This document shows, one piece after another, positions 14,439-21,922 of a DNA stretch of 23,414 bases (positions within the stretch are counted from its first letter, which is position 1; every line of letters begins with the position of its first letter). The notes under the pieces are model-generated. The model did no database searches and was not told where the DNA came from. It saw nothing but the letters and a program-made list of their open reading frames with translations. Position numbers and translations under genes: made by a program. The DNA comes from CALKWS01 sp035302405 (lineage in GTDB: Bacteria > Actinomycetota > Actinomycetes > Actinomycetales > Beutenbergiaceae): contig DATGSR010000243.1 in assembly GCA_035302405.1 (NCBI GenBank), positions 1 to 23,414 of the forward strand, written 5' to 3'.

Positions 14439-15605
14439 ATGCGCGAACTGCTCACGCTGACCGCCGGGGATCTGCGCCAGCGACTGCGGGACCGCTCGGT
14501 GCTGATCTTCGGCCTGGTGGTGCCGATCGCGCTGATGTCGGTGATGAACCTGGTGTTCCAGACCGAAGAGATCGAACTGAACCCGGTCACCGTGGCGGCG
14601 GCAGTAGCCGACGACGACGAACTGGGCCTCGTGGTGGTCGAGACCCTGACGCAGGTGCCCGGTCTGGACGTGACCGTGCAGGGAGTGCCGGCCGCGCAGG
14701 TACGCGATCTGGCCGAGGATGAGCAGGCCGACCTGGGATTGGTCGTACCCGAGGGGTTCGGGGCCGCCGTCCGCGAGGGGCGGGCCACCGAGATCGATCT
14801 CATCCGCGCCCCCGGTAGCGGCCTGGAGATCGACATCCTCATCGCCGTGGTGGACGGCGTGACCGATCGCCTCACCGCGACGGCCGTCACCACCGCTGCG
14901 GGCGCGCAACTGGGGTTGCAGCCGGACCAGTTGGCCCAGATCGCCGAGCAGGTCGGCTCGGCGGCCCCGGCGGTGGAGGTGGTGCAGGGGCGCACCGCCA
15001 GTGAACAACTGTCCGTCAGCGGCACCATGGTGGCCGGCCAGGCGGGGCTGTTCCTGCTGTTCACCGTCGGGTTCGGGGTGATCGCGCTGATCAACGAACG
15101 TGAGCGAGGCACCCTGGCCCGGCTGCGGTCCATGCCGCTGCGCCCCGGGGTGATCGTCACCGCCAAGGCGCTGTCCGCCTACGTCATCGGGGTGGTGGCC
15201 ACCGGGGTGCTCCTGGGAGTGGGGAGCATGTTGTTCGGGGTTTCCTTCGGGTCGGTGCCGCTGGTGGGATTACTGGTGCTGTGCGTGGTGGCCGCCGCCA
15301 CGTCCCTGACCTTCGTGGTGGCGCGCCTGGCGCGCACCTCGGAACAAGCCAGCGTCGCCCAGGCGATCCTCGCCGTCGTGCTGGGCATGTTCGGCGGCGC
15401 GTTCTTCCAGATCACCTCCTCCGGCGGGCTTGCCGGGCGGTTGCTGGACCTCAACCCGATCGGGGCGTTCACCCGAGGGCTGGGCATCACCGCCGGCGGC
15501 GGGGGACTAGCAGATCTGACCGCACCGCTGCTGACCATGCTCGGATTCGCCGTGGTGTGCACCGTCGCCTCCCGGTTGGTGCCGGATCGGGGTGCGGAAC
15601 TATGA
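14439..15605 (+). CDS. ABC-2 type transporter permease
   Basis: A 388-residue membrane subunit of the ABC2_membrane_3 class. It has one N-terminal helix (about 20-40), a large extracytoplasmic domain (about 41-200), then five to six C-terminal helices. The INERERGTLARLRSMPLRPGVI cytoplasmic loop is characteristic of ABC-2 permeases (ExxxGTLxxLxxxPlxxxxi). It starts 2 nt after the ATPase stop codon. Together with the next gene it probably forms a heterodimeric channel. The family normally exports antibiotics, lipids or pigments; nothing here fixes the substrate. Confidence 0.9.
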   Translation: MRELLTLTAGDLRQRLRDRSVLIFGLVVPIALMSVMNLVFQTEEIELNPVTVAAAVADDDELGLVVVETLTQVPGLDVTVQGVPAAQVRDLAEDEQADLGLVVPEGFGAAVREGRATEIDLIRAPGSGLEIDILIAVVDGVTDRLTATAVTTAAGAQLGLQPDQLAQIAEQVGSAAPAVEVVQGRTASEQLSVSGTMVAGQAGLFLLFTVGFGVIALINERERGTLARLRSMPLRPGVIVTAKALSAYVIGVVATGVLLGVGSMLFGVSFGSVPLVGLLVLCVVAAATSLTFVVARLARTSEQASVAQAILAVVLGMFGGAFFQITSSGGLAGRLLDLNPIGAFTRGLGITAGGGGLADLTAPLLTMLGFAVVCTVASRLVPDRGAEL

Positions 15606-15621
15606 CCGGGACGGAGCAGGC

Positions 15622-16779
15622 ATGAGAGCGACGCTGGCGATCGCCGGCACCGAACTGCGCCGTTTTGCGCGGGACCGGTCCAACATCTTCTTCGTGCTGA
15701 TCTTCCCGATGCTGCTGGTGTTCGTGCTGGGCCTGCAGTTCGGCGGCAGCGGCTCGGCCGGCTCAGTCACCCTCGCCGGAGCCCAAGGCGATCTGCACCG
15801 TGCCCTCACCCAGGAACTCGCCGATGCGGACCTGCAGGTGCAGACCGCCGACCCGGAACAGATGCGTACCCAGGTCGCTCGGGGCCGCACGCAGGTCGGT
15901 GTGGTCATCAGCCAAGAGGCTGAGGAGGCATACGCCGACGGCGAGGCGGCGCAGGTGGAGATGATCGCCGCACCCGGGGTGCCGGCCACCGAACAGCGGG
16001 TGCGCACCGCGATCGACGCGGTCGCACTGGAACAGACCCAGCAAGCCGCGCTCGTGGCCCAGGGCGTGGAAGCTTCCGAAGCCGCCGGAGCCCTGGAGCA
16101 ATCCCGGGCAAGCGTCCAGGAGGTGGAACTGCAGGTACAGGACGTGGAGGAGATCGCCCAGGAGTTCGCCGGCCTGGGCCAGTTCGACCTGTCCGCGGCC
16201 ACGATGCTGTTGCTGTTCGTCTTCCTGTCCACGTTGTCCAGCGGTGTGATGCTCATCCAGTCCCGCCGGATCGGTGTGCAAAGTCGCATCCTGGCGGCAC
16301 CGCTCACCAGCGCGCAGGCGCTCGGCGGGCAGGTACTGGGCCGGTGGGTGATCGCAATGGTGCAGGGCGGGTACATCATGCTCGCCAGCATCTGGTTGTT
16401 CGACGTGGATTTCGGCACCCCCTGGCTCGCGCTGCTGGTGATCGCAGTGTTCGCCGCGGTGGCCACCGGCGCCGCCATGCTGCTCGGCGCATTGGTGGAC
16501 CACGAGGGTGCGGCCACCGGAATCTCTGTGGGCCTGGGCCTGGTGCTCGGCGCGCTCGGCGGGTGCATGTTCCCCTTGGAACTCTTCCCCGACACCTTGC
16601 AGACCGTCGCGCACATCACCCCGCACGCCTGGGCATATGACGCGTTCGCGCAGATCCAACGGCACAGCGGGGGACTGGCGGACATCGGCGTGGAACTGGC
16701 AGTGCTGGCCGCGATGGCGGTCGCGTTGGTGGCCCTTGGGTCCGGGGCACTGCGGCGCGGCGCCGCCCGGGCGATGTGA
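15622..16779 (+). CDS. ABC-2 type transporter permease (second subunit)
   Basis: A 385-residue paralogue of the preceding permease with the same layout: N-terminal helix (FVLIFPMLLVFVLGLQF, about 24-40), a large outer domain and a C-terminal helix bundle. The outer domain includes a Gln/Glu/Ala-rich region predicted to form coiled coil (about 125-180). The cytoplasmic loop is IQSRRIGVQSRILAAPLTSAQALGG. The ATG at 15622 has GGAGCAGG upstream, and the in-frame extension to 15592 lies inside the previous gene's 3' end. The pair plus the ATPase form a complete exporter. The stop overlaps the next gene. Confidence 0.88.
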   Translation: MRATLAIAGTELRRFARDRSNIFFVLIFPMLLVFVLGLQFGGSGSAGSVTLAGAQGDLHRALTQELADADLQVQTADPEQMRTQVARGRTQVGVVISQEAEEAYADGEAAQVEMIAAPGVPATEQRVRTAIDAVALEQTQQAALVAQGVEASEAAGALEQSRASVQEVELQVQDVEEIAQEFAGLGQFDLSAATMLLLFVFLSTLSSGVMLIQSRRIGVQSRILAAPLTSAQALGGQVLGRWVIAMVQGGYIMLASIWLFDVDFGTPWLALLVIAVFAAVATGAAMLLGALVDHEGAATGISVGLGLVLGALGGCMFPLELFPDTLQTVAHITPHAWAYDAFAQIQRHSGGLADIGVELAVLAAMAVALVALGSGALRRGAARAM

Positions 16780-17516
16780 CCGCCATGCGCGAGACTGCCC
16801 AGGTGGCCGGCGGCGCCGACGACGACCTGATCGGCGCCATTAGGGCGGGCTTGGCCGCCGCCGGCGACCCCGAGCGCGCCGCCGGGCAGCAGCGGTACAT
16901 GAAGTCGACGATGCCCTTCCACGGCGTGCGGATGGGGCAGGTGCGCCGGATCGTGCGGGCGGCCGTCGCCCGGCACCCGCTGGAAAACGGTACGCAGTGG
17001 GAAGCAACGATCCGGGAGTTATGGGACGACGCCGCACGTCGCGAGGAACGGTACGCCGCCACCGCGCTCGCCCGGCACCCCAGCGCCCGGGCGTACCGGA
17101 CCCCCGAGGTGCTGGATCTGTACCGGCACCTGGTCACCGGCGCGTGGTGGGACCACGTCGATGAGATCGCCGCGCACCTGGTCGGTGAGGTCCTGCGCTT
17201 CGAGCCCGACGCCGTCGAGCCGGTGCTGCGGGGGTGGGCCGAGGGCGAGGACATGTGGCTGCGGCGCACCGCGATCCTGGCGCAACTTCGCTCCAAGGAC
17301 GGCACCGACACGGCACTGTTGGCGCACTGCCTGAGCACCAACCTGGAGGGCTCGCGGTTCGGTTCGGAGTTCTTCATCCGCAAAGCGGTCGGCTGGGCAC
17401 TGCGGGAGTACGCCAAGACCGACCCGGACTGGGTGCGGCGTTTCGTGGCCGAACACTGCGAGCGGCTCAGCGGGCTGAGCGTGCGGGAGGCGAGTAAGCA
17501 CCTCCCGCTGTCCTGA
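16776..17516 (+). CDS. DNA alkylation repair protein (AlkD-like)
   Basis: A 246-residue HEAT-like repeat DNA glycosylase of the AlkD/alkylation repair family, which removes positively charged N-alkylated purines. Recognisable landmarks are QQRYMKSTMPFHGVRM (about 38-53), YRHLVTGAWWDHVDEIA (about 116-132, holding the Trp and Asp counterparts of the AlkD site), EDMWLRRTAILAQL (about 158-171) and FFIRKAVGWALREYAKTDP (about 199-217). The start is taken as GTG 16776, which overlaps the permease stop; ATG 16785 is equally plausible. It is co-directional with the ABC genes and perhaps transcribed with them, although functionally unrelated. Family confidence is high. Confidence 0.9.
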   Translation: MTAMRETAQVAGGADDDLIGAIRAGLAAAGDPERAAGQQRYMKSTMPFHGVRMGQVRRIVRAAVARHPLENGTQWEATIRELWDDAARREERYAATALARHPSARAYRTPEVLDLYRHLVTGAWWDHVDEIAAHLVGEVLRFEPDAVEPVLRGWAEGEDMWLRRTAILAQLRSKDGTDTALLAHCLSTNLEGSRFGSEFFIRKAVGWALREYAKTDPDWVRRFVAEHCERLSGLSVREASKHLPLS

Positions 17517-17546
17517 GCTGAAGCGCCGTCCGGAGGGTTTGACCAC

Positions 17547-18569
17547 TCACTTCCACCCGAGCGGTTTGGCCACGAGATTGATGAACTTCTCCAGGATCGA
17601 CGCGCAATAGTCCACGCCCAGTTGGTTGGGGACGGTGATCATCAGGGTGTCGGCGGCCGCGATCGCCTCATCCTCACGAAGTTGCTCCACGAGTGCGTCG
17701 GGCTCATCGGCGTAGGAGCGGCCGAAGATCGATCGTGTTCCGGGCTCGATGACGCCCACCTGGTCCGCGCCCTCGCGGTCCCCGGCGAAGAAGTGGGCGT
17801 CCTGACCGTCCACGATCGGGATGATGCTGCGCGATACCGACACCCGGGGCTCGTACTCGTGCCCGGCGGACGCCCACGCTTCGCGGAACGTGTGGATCTG
17901 TGCGGCTTGTTGCACGTGGAACGGGCGCCCGTCCTCGTCGTCCTTCAGCGTGGAACTCATCAGGTGCATGCCCAGTTCGGCCGCCCACGTCGCGGTGGCG
18001 TTGGAGCCCGCTCCCCACCAGAGCCGACGGCGCAACCCGGGGGAGTGCGGTTCGATGCGAAGCAGGCCGGGCGGGTTGGGGAACATCGGCCGCGGGTTCG
18101 GCTCGGCGAATCCTTGCCCGCCGAGTACCTGCAACAGCACTTCGGTGTGCAGGCGTGCCATGTCGGCGTCGGACTTGCCCTGCGGCGGTTCGTAGCCGAA
18201 GTAGCGCCACCCGTCGATCACCTGTTCGGGGGAGCCTCGGGAGATGCCCAGTTGGAGCCGACCGCCGGCGATCAGGTCGGCGGCACCGGCGGTCTCGGCC
18301 ATGTACATCGGGTTCTCATAGCGCATGTCGATCACCCCGGTGCCGATCTCGATGCGTTCGGTACGCGCGCCGATCGCCGCGAGCAACGGGAAGGGGGAAG
18401 CCAGTTGCCGCGCGAAGTGGTGCACCCGGAAGAACGCGCCATCCGCGCCCACCTCCTCGGCCGCCACCGACAAGTCGATCGACTGCAGCAGCGCGTCCGA
18501 GGCCGACTGAGTCTTCGACTGCGGGTGCGGTGTCCAGTGCCCGAAGGAGAGAAATCCGATCTTCTTCAC
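17547..18569 (-). CDS. LLM class flavin-dependent oxidoreductase
   Basis: A 340-residue bacterial-luciferase-like flavoprotein. It has IGFLSFGHWTPHP at the N-terminus, EEVGADGAFFRVHHFARQLASPFPLLAAIGARTERIEIGTGV in the barrel, and LIAGGRLQLGISRGSPEQVIDGWRYFGY as the LLM core; the substrate is unknown. The GTG at 18569 is preferred because TTGGAG lies about 9 nt upstream. A GTG at 18593 would add eight residues without a ribosome site. It differs markedly from the LLM protein at 864-1817 and is not a duplicate of it. It is convergent with the alkylation-repair gene and divergent from the VOC gene. Confidence 0.86.
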   Translation of the reverse strand: MKKIGFLSFGHWTPHPQSKTQSASDALLQSIDLSVAAEEVGADGAFFRVHHFARQLASPFPLLAAIGARTERIEIGTGVIDMRYENPMYMAETAGAADLIAGGRLQLGISRGSPEQVIDGWRYFGYEPPQGKSDADMARLHTEVLLQVLGGQGFAEPNPRPMFPNPPGLLRIEPHSPGLRRRLWWGAGSNATATWAAELGMHLMSSTLKDDEDGRPFHVQQAAQIHTFREAWASAGHEYEPRVSVSRSIIPIVDGQDAHFFAGDREGADQVGVIEPGTRSIFGRSYADEPDALVEQLREDEAIAAADTLMITVPNQLGVDYCASILEKFINLVAKPLGWK

Positions 18570-18627
18570 AGGGGTCAACTCCAATGTGTGCACTTCGGCG
18601 GATCTGCGTCATGCAACCACACGGGGA

Positions 18628-18645
18628 ACCATCGCGCGATATGGT
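18628..18645. promoter_or_regulatory. Palindrome between divergent LLM and VOC genes
   Basis: ATCGCGCGAT (18631-18640) is a perfect 10-bp palindrome. It is embedded in ACCAT...ATGGT, giving an imperfect 18-bp dyad. It lies in the ~140-nt space between the divergent genes and could be an operator. The only support is symmetry and position. Confidence 0.35.
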
Positions 18646-18710
18646 CGAACCTCTCCACGAAGGCGTCGGGGGTCCAGTGCCGAAGGGTGGACCGACGAAG
18701 GGGCGAAGGC

Positions 18711-19076
18711 ATGAGGATCAACCGGAAACTCGTCGTGTTCGACGCCGCGGATATCGCTGCGGAGAGCGCGTTCTGGGCCGGCGTGCTCGGCGGCACGGTG
18801 GATGCTGACGACGACTGGCACACCGTGATGGTGGACGGCGAGCCCGAGGTGGCTGTCCAGTTGGCACCGGACCATGTGCCACCGCAATGGCCGGACGGGA
18901 CACCCCAGCAGATACACCTGGACCTGTGGGTGGATGACTTCCCCTCCGCGCACGATCATGTGATGGCGCTCGGGGCGCGAGTGCTCAAGGAGGCCGAAGA
19001 TACACAAGAGCCGGATTCGTTCCAGGTGTATGCCGACCCCGCCGGGCACCCGTTCTGCCTCTGCTTCACCACGTAG
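18711..19076 (+). CDS. VOC family (glyoxalase-like) protein
   Basis: A 121-residue vicinal-oxygen-chelate fold protein of the Glyoxalase_6 type, with two beta-alpha-beta-beta-beta modules. The first is LVVFDAADIAAESAFWAGVLGGTV. The second begins with the IHLDLWVDDFPSAHDHVMALGARVL segment, followed by DSFQVYADPAGHPFCLC at the end. The FWAGVLGG and DPAGHPFCL patterns are family hallmarks. His in IHLDL is a likely metal ligand if any metal is bound. A short GAAGG lies upstream of the ATG; the long frame reaching back to 17622 is shadow of the LLM gene. Substrate is unknown; the role is often resistance or detoxification. Confidence 0.85.
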   Translation: MRINRKLVVFDAADIAAESAFWAGVLGGTVDADDDWHTVMVDGEPEVAVQLAPDHVPPQWPDGTPQQIHLDLWVDDFPSAHDHVMALGARVLKEAEDTQEPDSFQVYADPAGHPFCLCFTT

Positions 19077-19127
19077 CGGGCGGCATGGCCGGGTAGCGGG
19101 GGCTGCCTGAGCCGGTCGGCTGTCGCC

Positions 19128-19820
19128 CTACGACTGCTCCGGGCCGGTGACCCAGGGGAAGCCGCCGGGATCCTTGGCCGCGCGTTCCTGCAGGGCCTTG
19201 TCGTCGTGACCGCGGACCTGGTCCAGGAAGGGGAAGTCCTGCGCCGTCACGGTGAGTTTCGCCAGCGGTCGCACCGGTACCTCGCTGGCGGCTTGGGCCG
19301 GTTGCACGAGACGGTCACCGACCGTGAGCGGCGGTTGGGCGATGAAGGTGTGGGCGGGGAGCAGGTAGACCTTGCCGGTGCGCCAGGGACGTTGGCTGAG
19401 CGCCGCGGCGGTGATGGAGAAAAAGTAATGCGGCTCGCTCCATGCCCCGGGTTCGCCGATCCGGATGCAAGCGTTGGACAGCGACATCGGGTGCCGTTCC
19501 CGGTCCAGGACGGCGTAGAACATCGGCCAGATACCGTCGGTAGCGGCGTAGATCGCCGTTCGATTGCCGAACTCCAAGGTGTCATATGCGCGGCGCGGCC
19601 GGAACTGGTCGATCGTCGGGTCCGGTGAACCGTGCAGGACCACGTCGGCGTTCTCAGCGATGTAGCAGAGGAACTGCCACTTCGGTTCTGTCAGCGGGTA
19701 GTGCGCCGCCTGCCGCGGGCCCTGGGTCAGCATCCGCGCCCAGAGTTTCTCGAACCGGCGTTGGGCTGCGGCGGGAGGGGGCGCAGGTCGGGCAAGCCAG
19801 GGCTCGGGCAGCGTCGTCAC
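19128..19820 (-). CDS. Conserved hypothetical protein, not recognised
   Basis: A 230-residue soluble protein with a GTG start at 19820. I do not recognise a family. Features include WPMFYAVLDRERHPMSLSNACIR and EPGAWSEPHYFFSITAAAL, a beta-rich look, and several W/F/Y-rich segments. The N-terminus contains a basic helix-like stretch, QRRFEKLWARMLTQGPRQAA. There is no signal peptide or membrane segment, so it should be cytoplasmic. Codon usage matches the neighbours and the opposite strand has no convincing gene, so it is real coding DNA. It is divergent from the aldo/keto reductase with a 121-nt shared upstream region. Confidence 0.7.
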   Translation of the reverse strand: MTTLPEPWLARPAPPPAAAQRRFEKLWARMLTQGPRQAAHYPLTEPKWQFLCYIAENADVVLHGSPDPTIDQFRPRRAYDTLEFGNRTAIYAATDGIWPMFYAVLDRERHPMSLSNACIRIGEPGAWSEPHYFFSITAAALSQRPWRTGKVYLLPAHTFIAQPPLTVGDRLVQPAQAASEVPVRPLAKLTVTAQDFPFLDQVRGHDDKALQERAAKDPGGFPWVTGPEQS

Positions 19821-19929
19821 GGCCGACAGCCTGCCACTGCCGGCCCGAGTCGTCGCCTGAATTACCGAGCCGTCGGCGCCCCGTGCGCGCCTGTCGCATG
19901 TCGGGCAGGCGCGCGCCCTGGCCGCGGTC

Positions 19930-19935
19930 TACCGT
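19930..19935 (+). promoter_or_regulatory. Candidate -10 element of the aldo/keto reductase gene
   Basis: TACCGT lies 6 nt before the ATG at 19942 and no Shine-Dalgarno is present, consistent with a leaderless transcript. A matching -35 was not found. The same hexamer and spacing precede the HNH gene. Confidence 0.3.
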
Positions 19936-19941
19936 GGGCGC

Positions 19942-20787
19942 ATGAACGCACCAGAACTTGCAGACTTCCCGCTGAACGACGGTAACCGGCTCCCCGCCGT
20001 CGGATTCGGCACCAGCAACCTGCGCGGGGAGGAAGCCGTCACCGCCTTACACAGCGCGCTGGAAGCCGGCTACCGGTACCTGGACTCCGCCGTCAACTAT
20101 CGCAACGAGGCCGAGGTCGGTGAGGTGGTTCGTTCCGCGGGACTGCCCCGGGAGGAGATCCAGGTCGCCACCAAGGTGCCCGGCCGGGATCACGCCAAGG
20201 AGCGCGCTATTCGCAGCGTGGAGGACTCGCTTCGGACGATGAAGTTGGATTACCTCGACGTGGTGCTCATCCACTGGCCCAACCCGAGTCAAGGGCTGTA
20301 CGTGCAGGCCTGGGAGGCGTTGGTGGAGGTACGCGAGCGTGACCTGGTGCGCACCATCGGCGTCTCCAACTTCACCACCGAGCACCTCGATGCGGTGATC
20401 GACGCGACCGGCGTCACGCCGTCGTTGAATCAGATCGAACTGCACCCCTATTTCACCCAGGAACAGATGCGCGCGGTGCACACCGATCGCGGCATCCTCA
20501 CCCAGTCCTGGAGCCCCTTGGGTAAGGGAACGGTGCCATTCGACGAGTCCGCGATCGCCGGCGCCGCCGAGCGCCACGGCGTGACACCGGCCCAGGTGAT
20601 CCTGCGCTGGCACCTGCAACTGGGAGCGATGCCGTTGCCCAAATCTGGCAACCCGCAACGGCAGGCGGCGAACCTGGACCTGACCGGCTTCGCGCTGACC
20701 GACGACGAGGTCGCCGCGATCAGCGCCCTCACCCGGCCCGATGGGCGCAGGTTCGGGGGCGACCCCAACACCCACGAAGAGATGTAA
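19942..20787 (+). CDS. Aldo/keto reductase
   Basis: A 281-residue NADPH-dependent oxidoreductase of the AKR superfamily (2,5-diketo-gluconate reductase-like, AKR5-type). The catalytic tetrad is complete: Asp48 and Tyr53 (LDSAVNYRNE), Lys78 (VATKVPG) and His111 (VLIHWPNP). The (beta/alpha)8 barrel landmarks are GVSNFTTEHLDAV, NQIELHPYF and the cofactor-binding PKSGNPQRQAANLDL at the C-terminus. The usual DTAxxYGNE is replaced by DSAVNYRNE, which is conservative. It reduces aldehydes or ketones in the cytoplasm; the true substrate is unknown. It is followed by a strong nested hairpin before the next gene. Confidence 0.92.
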   Translation: MNAPELADFPLNDGNRLPAVGFGTSNLRGEEAVTALHSALEAGYRYLDSAVNYRNEAEVGEVVRSAGLPREEIQVATKVPGRDHAKERAIRSVEDSLRTMKLDYLDVVLIHWPNPSQGLYVQAWEALVEVRERDLVRTIGVSNFTTEHLDAVIDATGVTPSLNQIELHPYFTQEQMRAVHTDRGILTQSWSPLGKGTVPFDESAIAGAAERHGVTPAQVILRWHLQLGAMPLPKSGNPQRQAANLDLTGFALTDDEVAAISALTRPDGRRFGGDPNTHEEM

Positions 20788-20796
20788 CGGCTGCGA

Positions 20797-20848
20797 GCGG
20801 GCCGACGGTGAGCAGAACGTCTCGCCGTCGCTGCGTCCACGGGCCCGC
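20797..20848 (+). terminator. Nested stem structure downstream of the aldo/keto reductase
   Basis: The inner stem is GACGGTGAG (20804-20812) with CTCGCCGTC (20821-20829): 9 bp with one G-U and an 8-nt loop. The outer stem is GCGGGCC (20797-20803) with GGCCCGC (20842-20848). There is no U-tract. It is probably a terminator; alternatively it is a structured element ahead of the next gene. Confidence 0.55.
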
Positions 20849-20895
20849 CCGGAGAACGTTTGCCGCTGATTTGTGGATCTGCTGGCGCCCCTGTG

Positions 20896-20901
20896 CATAC
20901 T
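20896..20901 (+). promoter_or_regulatory. Candidate -10 of the small gene at 20909
   Basis: CATACT lies 7 nt before the GTG start at 20909, with TTGTGG at 20871-20876 as a possible -35 (19-nt spacer). No Shine-Dalgarno is visible, so the transcript could be leaderless. Confidence 0.3.
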
Positions 20902-20908
20902 CACTGGC

Positions 20909-21268
20909 GTGTCTACAACGTCTGCTGCTTCGGATGTGCCCGCCTCGATCGACGGAATGACCTTCGCGATGGTCTCCTCCACCGCCAGCGAGGTGGACCC
21001 ACACGCCCCCACCTCGTTCGACTACCACCAGGACGGTCAACTGCTCTGGGGGGAATACGTCGGCGACACGGTTCGGGTGGGCCGGTTCGTGGGAACCTTC
21101 ATCGACGGACGGATCACCTTGAGGTTCGCCCATGAGAAGAAGAACGGCGAGATGGTGAGGGGCGAGGCGGAAAGCGTCGTGGAGCGGCGCGAGGACGGCA
21201 GGCTTTACCTGGTCGAGGCGTTCGAGAAGGACGGCGTGCAGCACGAGAGCGTCTGCGTCCAGGCCTGA
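20909..21268 (+). CDS. Small beta-rich protein of the family often annotated 'N-acetylglutamate synthase'
   Basis: A 119-residue protein, probably starting at GTG 20909; the Met at codon 17 (MTFAMVSS) is an alternative. The core is FDYHQDGQLLWGEYVGDTV, then RVGRFVGTFIDGRITLRFAHEKKNGEMVRGEAES, then EDGRLYLVEAFEKDG. This is the repeating pattern of a small all-beta family (Y-Q-x-G-x-L-x-W-x-x-Y-x-G...) that databases often label N-acetylglutamate synthase. It has no acetyltransferase (GNAT) motif, so that label is probably wrong. Function is unknown. It is cytoplasmic and single-copy in the window. It lies between a hairpin terminator upstream and a convergent regulator downstream. Confidence 0.72.
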   Translation: MSTTSAASDVPASIDGMTFAMVSSTASEVDPHAPTSFDYHQDGQLLWGEYVGDTVRVGRFVGTFIDGRITLRFAHEKKNGEMVRGEAESVVERREDGRLYLVEAFEKDGVQHESVCVQA

Positions 21269-21271
21269 GCG

Positions 21272-21301
21272 GGCCGGGCGTCTAGCGGTTCAGGCCCGGC
21301 C
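21272..21301. terminator. Candidate terminator between convergent genes
   Basis: GGCCGGG (21272-21278) and CCCGGCC (21295-21301) form a 7-bp stem with a 16-nt loop. The 38-nt gap between the stop codons at 21268 and 21307 holds it. There is no U-tract. It overlaps the 22-bp tandem repeat. Confidence 0.35.
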
Positions 21302-21328
21302 GGCCCCTAGCGGTTCAGGCCCGGCCGG
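21282..21328. repeat. Perfect 22-bp direct repeat duplicating the 3' end of the Lrp-type gene
   Basis: The 22-bp sequence beginning CTAGCGGTTCAGG is present at 21282-21303 and exactly again at 21307-21328, a 25-bp period. On the minus strand the second copy encodes the last residues GLNR and the TAG stop of the regulator. The first copy is a duplicate that continues beyond the stop. Confidence 0.9.
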
Positions 21329-21915
21329 TCGGGATTGGCGCGGGTGAAACGCATCAGCCCCATGCCGGCGTCGGCGCTGGGCCGTTCGGGAAGATCGGTG
21401 GGCAGCAGATAAGGACGCTGGAACACCTCATCCAGCACCAGCACCGTCTCCACGCTCTTCACCTGCGGCAGGGCCGCGATCTCCCCGATCACGAACTCGT
21501 GGATCGTACCCACGTCCCCGGCGCGGATCAGCAGCATCGCATCATGCTCCCCGGTGGTGATCCGGCACGACTCGATATCCGGCATCTGGATGATGCGGGC
21601 ACGGAACGCCTCCCACGTCTGCGGGTGCACGCTGACGAACACCAGGGCGCAGATCCCCAGGCCGACCTTGGCCGGGTCCACCCGCGGGGCGTAGCCTGTG
21701 ATCACACCTTGTTCGACCATGTCACCCACACGCGTGTAGGCATTGGCCCGGGAGACCCCCACCCGCTCCGCCAACGCGGCGATGGAGATACGTCCGTCGT
21801 CACGGAGCACCTCCAAGATCTTCAGGTTGACAGCATCCGGATCGCGGGCACTTTGTCCAGCGCGAGAGTCGCGTTGCCGGTCGGGGCTGGATGAATTGTT
21901 CTTGTGATGCGCCAC
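21307..21915 (-). CDS. Lrp/AsnC family transcriptional regulator
   Basis: A 202-residue feast/famine regulator. A ~25-residue polar N-terminal extension precedes the AsnC helix-turn-helix DAVNLKILEVLRDDGRISIAALAERVGVSRANAYTRVGDM (about 27-66). After a hinge comes the RAM effector-binding domain (about 85-165, with ALVFVSVHPQTWEAF and ESCRITTGEHDAMLLI). A ~35-residue tail follows. GTG 21915 is the preferred start; TATTGT lies 7 nt before it, suggesting leaderless expression. The frame extends to 22146, but that part overlaps the divergent transporter gene. Lrp proteins sense amino acids or related small molecules. Because it is divergent from a peptide-type binding lipoprotein, it likely controls that uptake system and itself. 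Confidence 0.9.
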   Translation of the reverse strand: MAHHKNNSSSPDRQRDSRAGQSARDPDAVNLKILEVLRDDGRISIAALAERVGVSRANAYTRVGDMVEQGVITGYAPRVDPAKVGLGICALVFVSVHPQTWEAFRARIIQMPDIESCRITTGEHDAMLLIRAGDVGTIHEFVIGEIAALPQVKSVETVLVLDEVFQRPYLLPTDLPERPSADAGMGLMRFTRANPDRPGLNR

Positions 21916-21922
21916 ACAGCGA

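Noticed and set aside
864..18569. The two LLM oxidoreductases as a duplicated pair
   Set aside because: The proteins at 864-1817 and 17547-18569 differ in length and in most motifs beyond the shared fold, so they are distant family members rather than a local duplication.
17622..18710. Upstream extension of the VOC frame
   Set aside because: It is antisense to the LLM oxidoreductase; the VOC fold begins at MRINRKLVVFD (18711).
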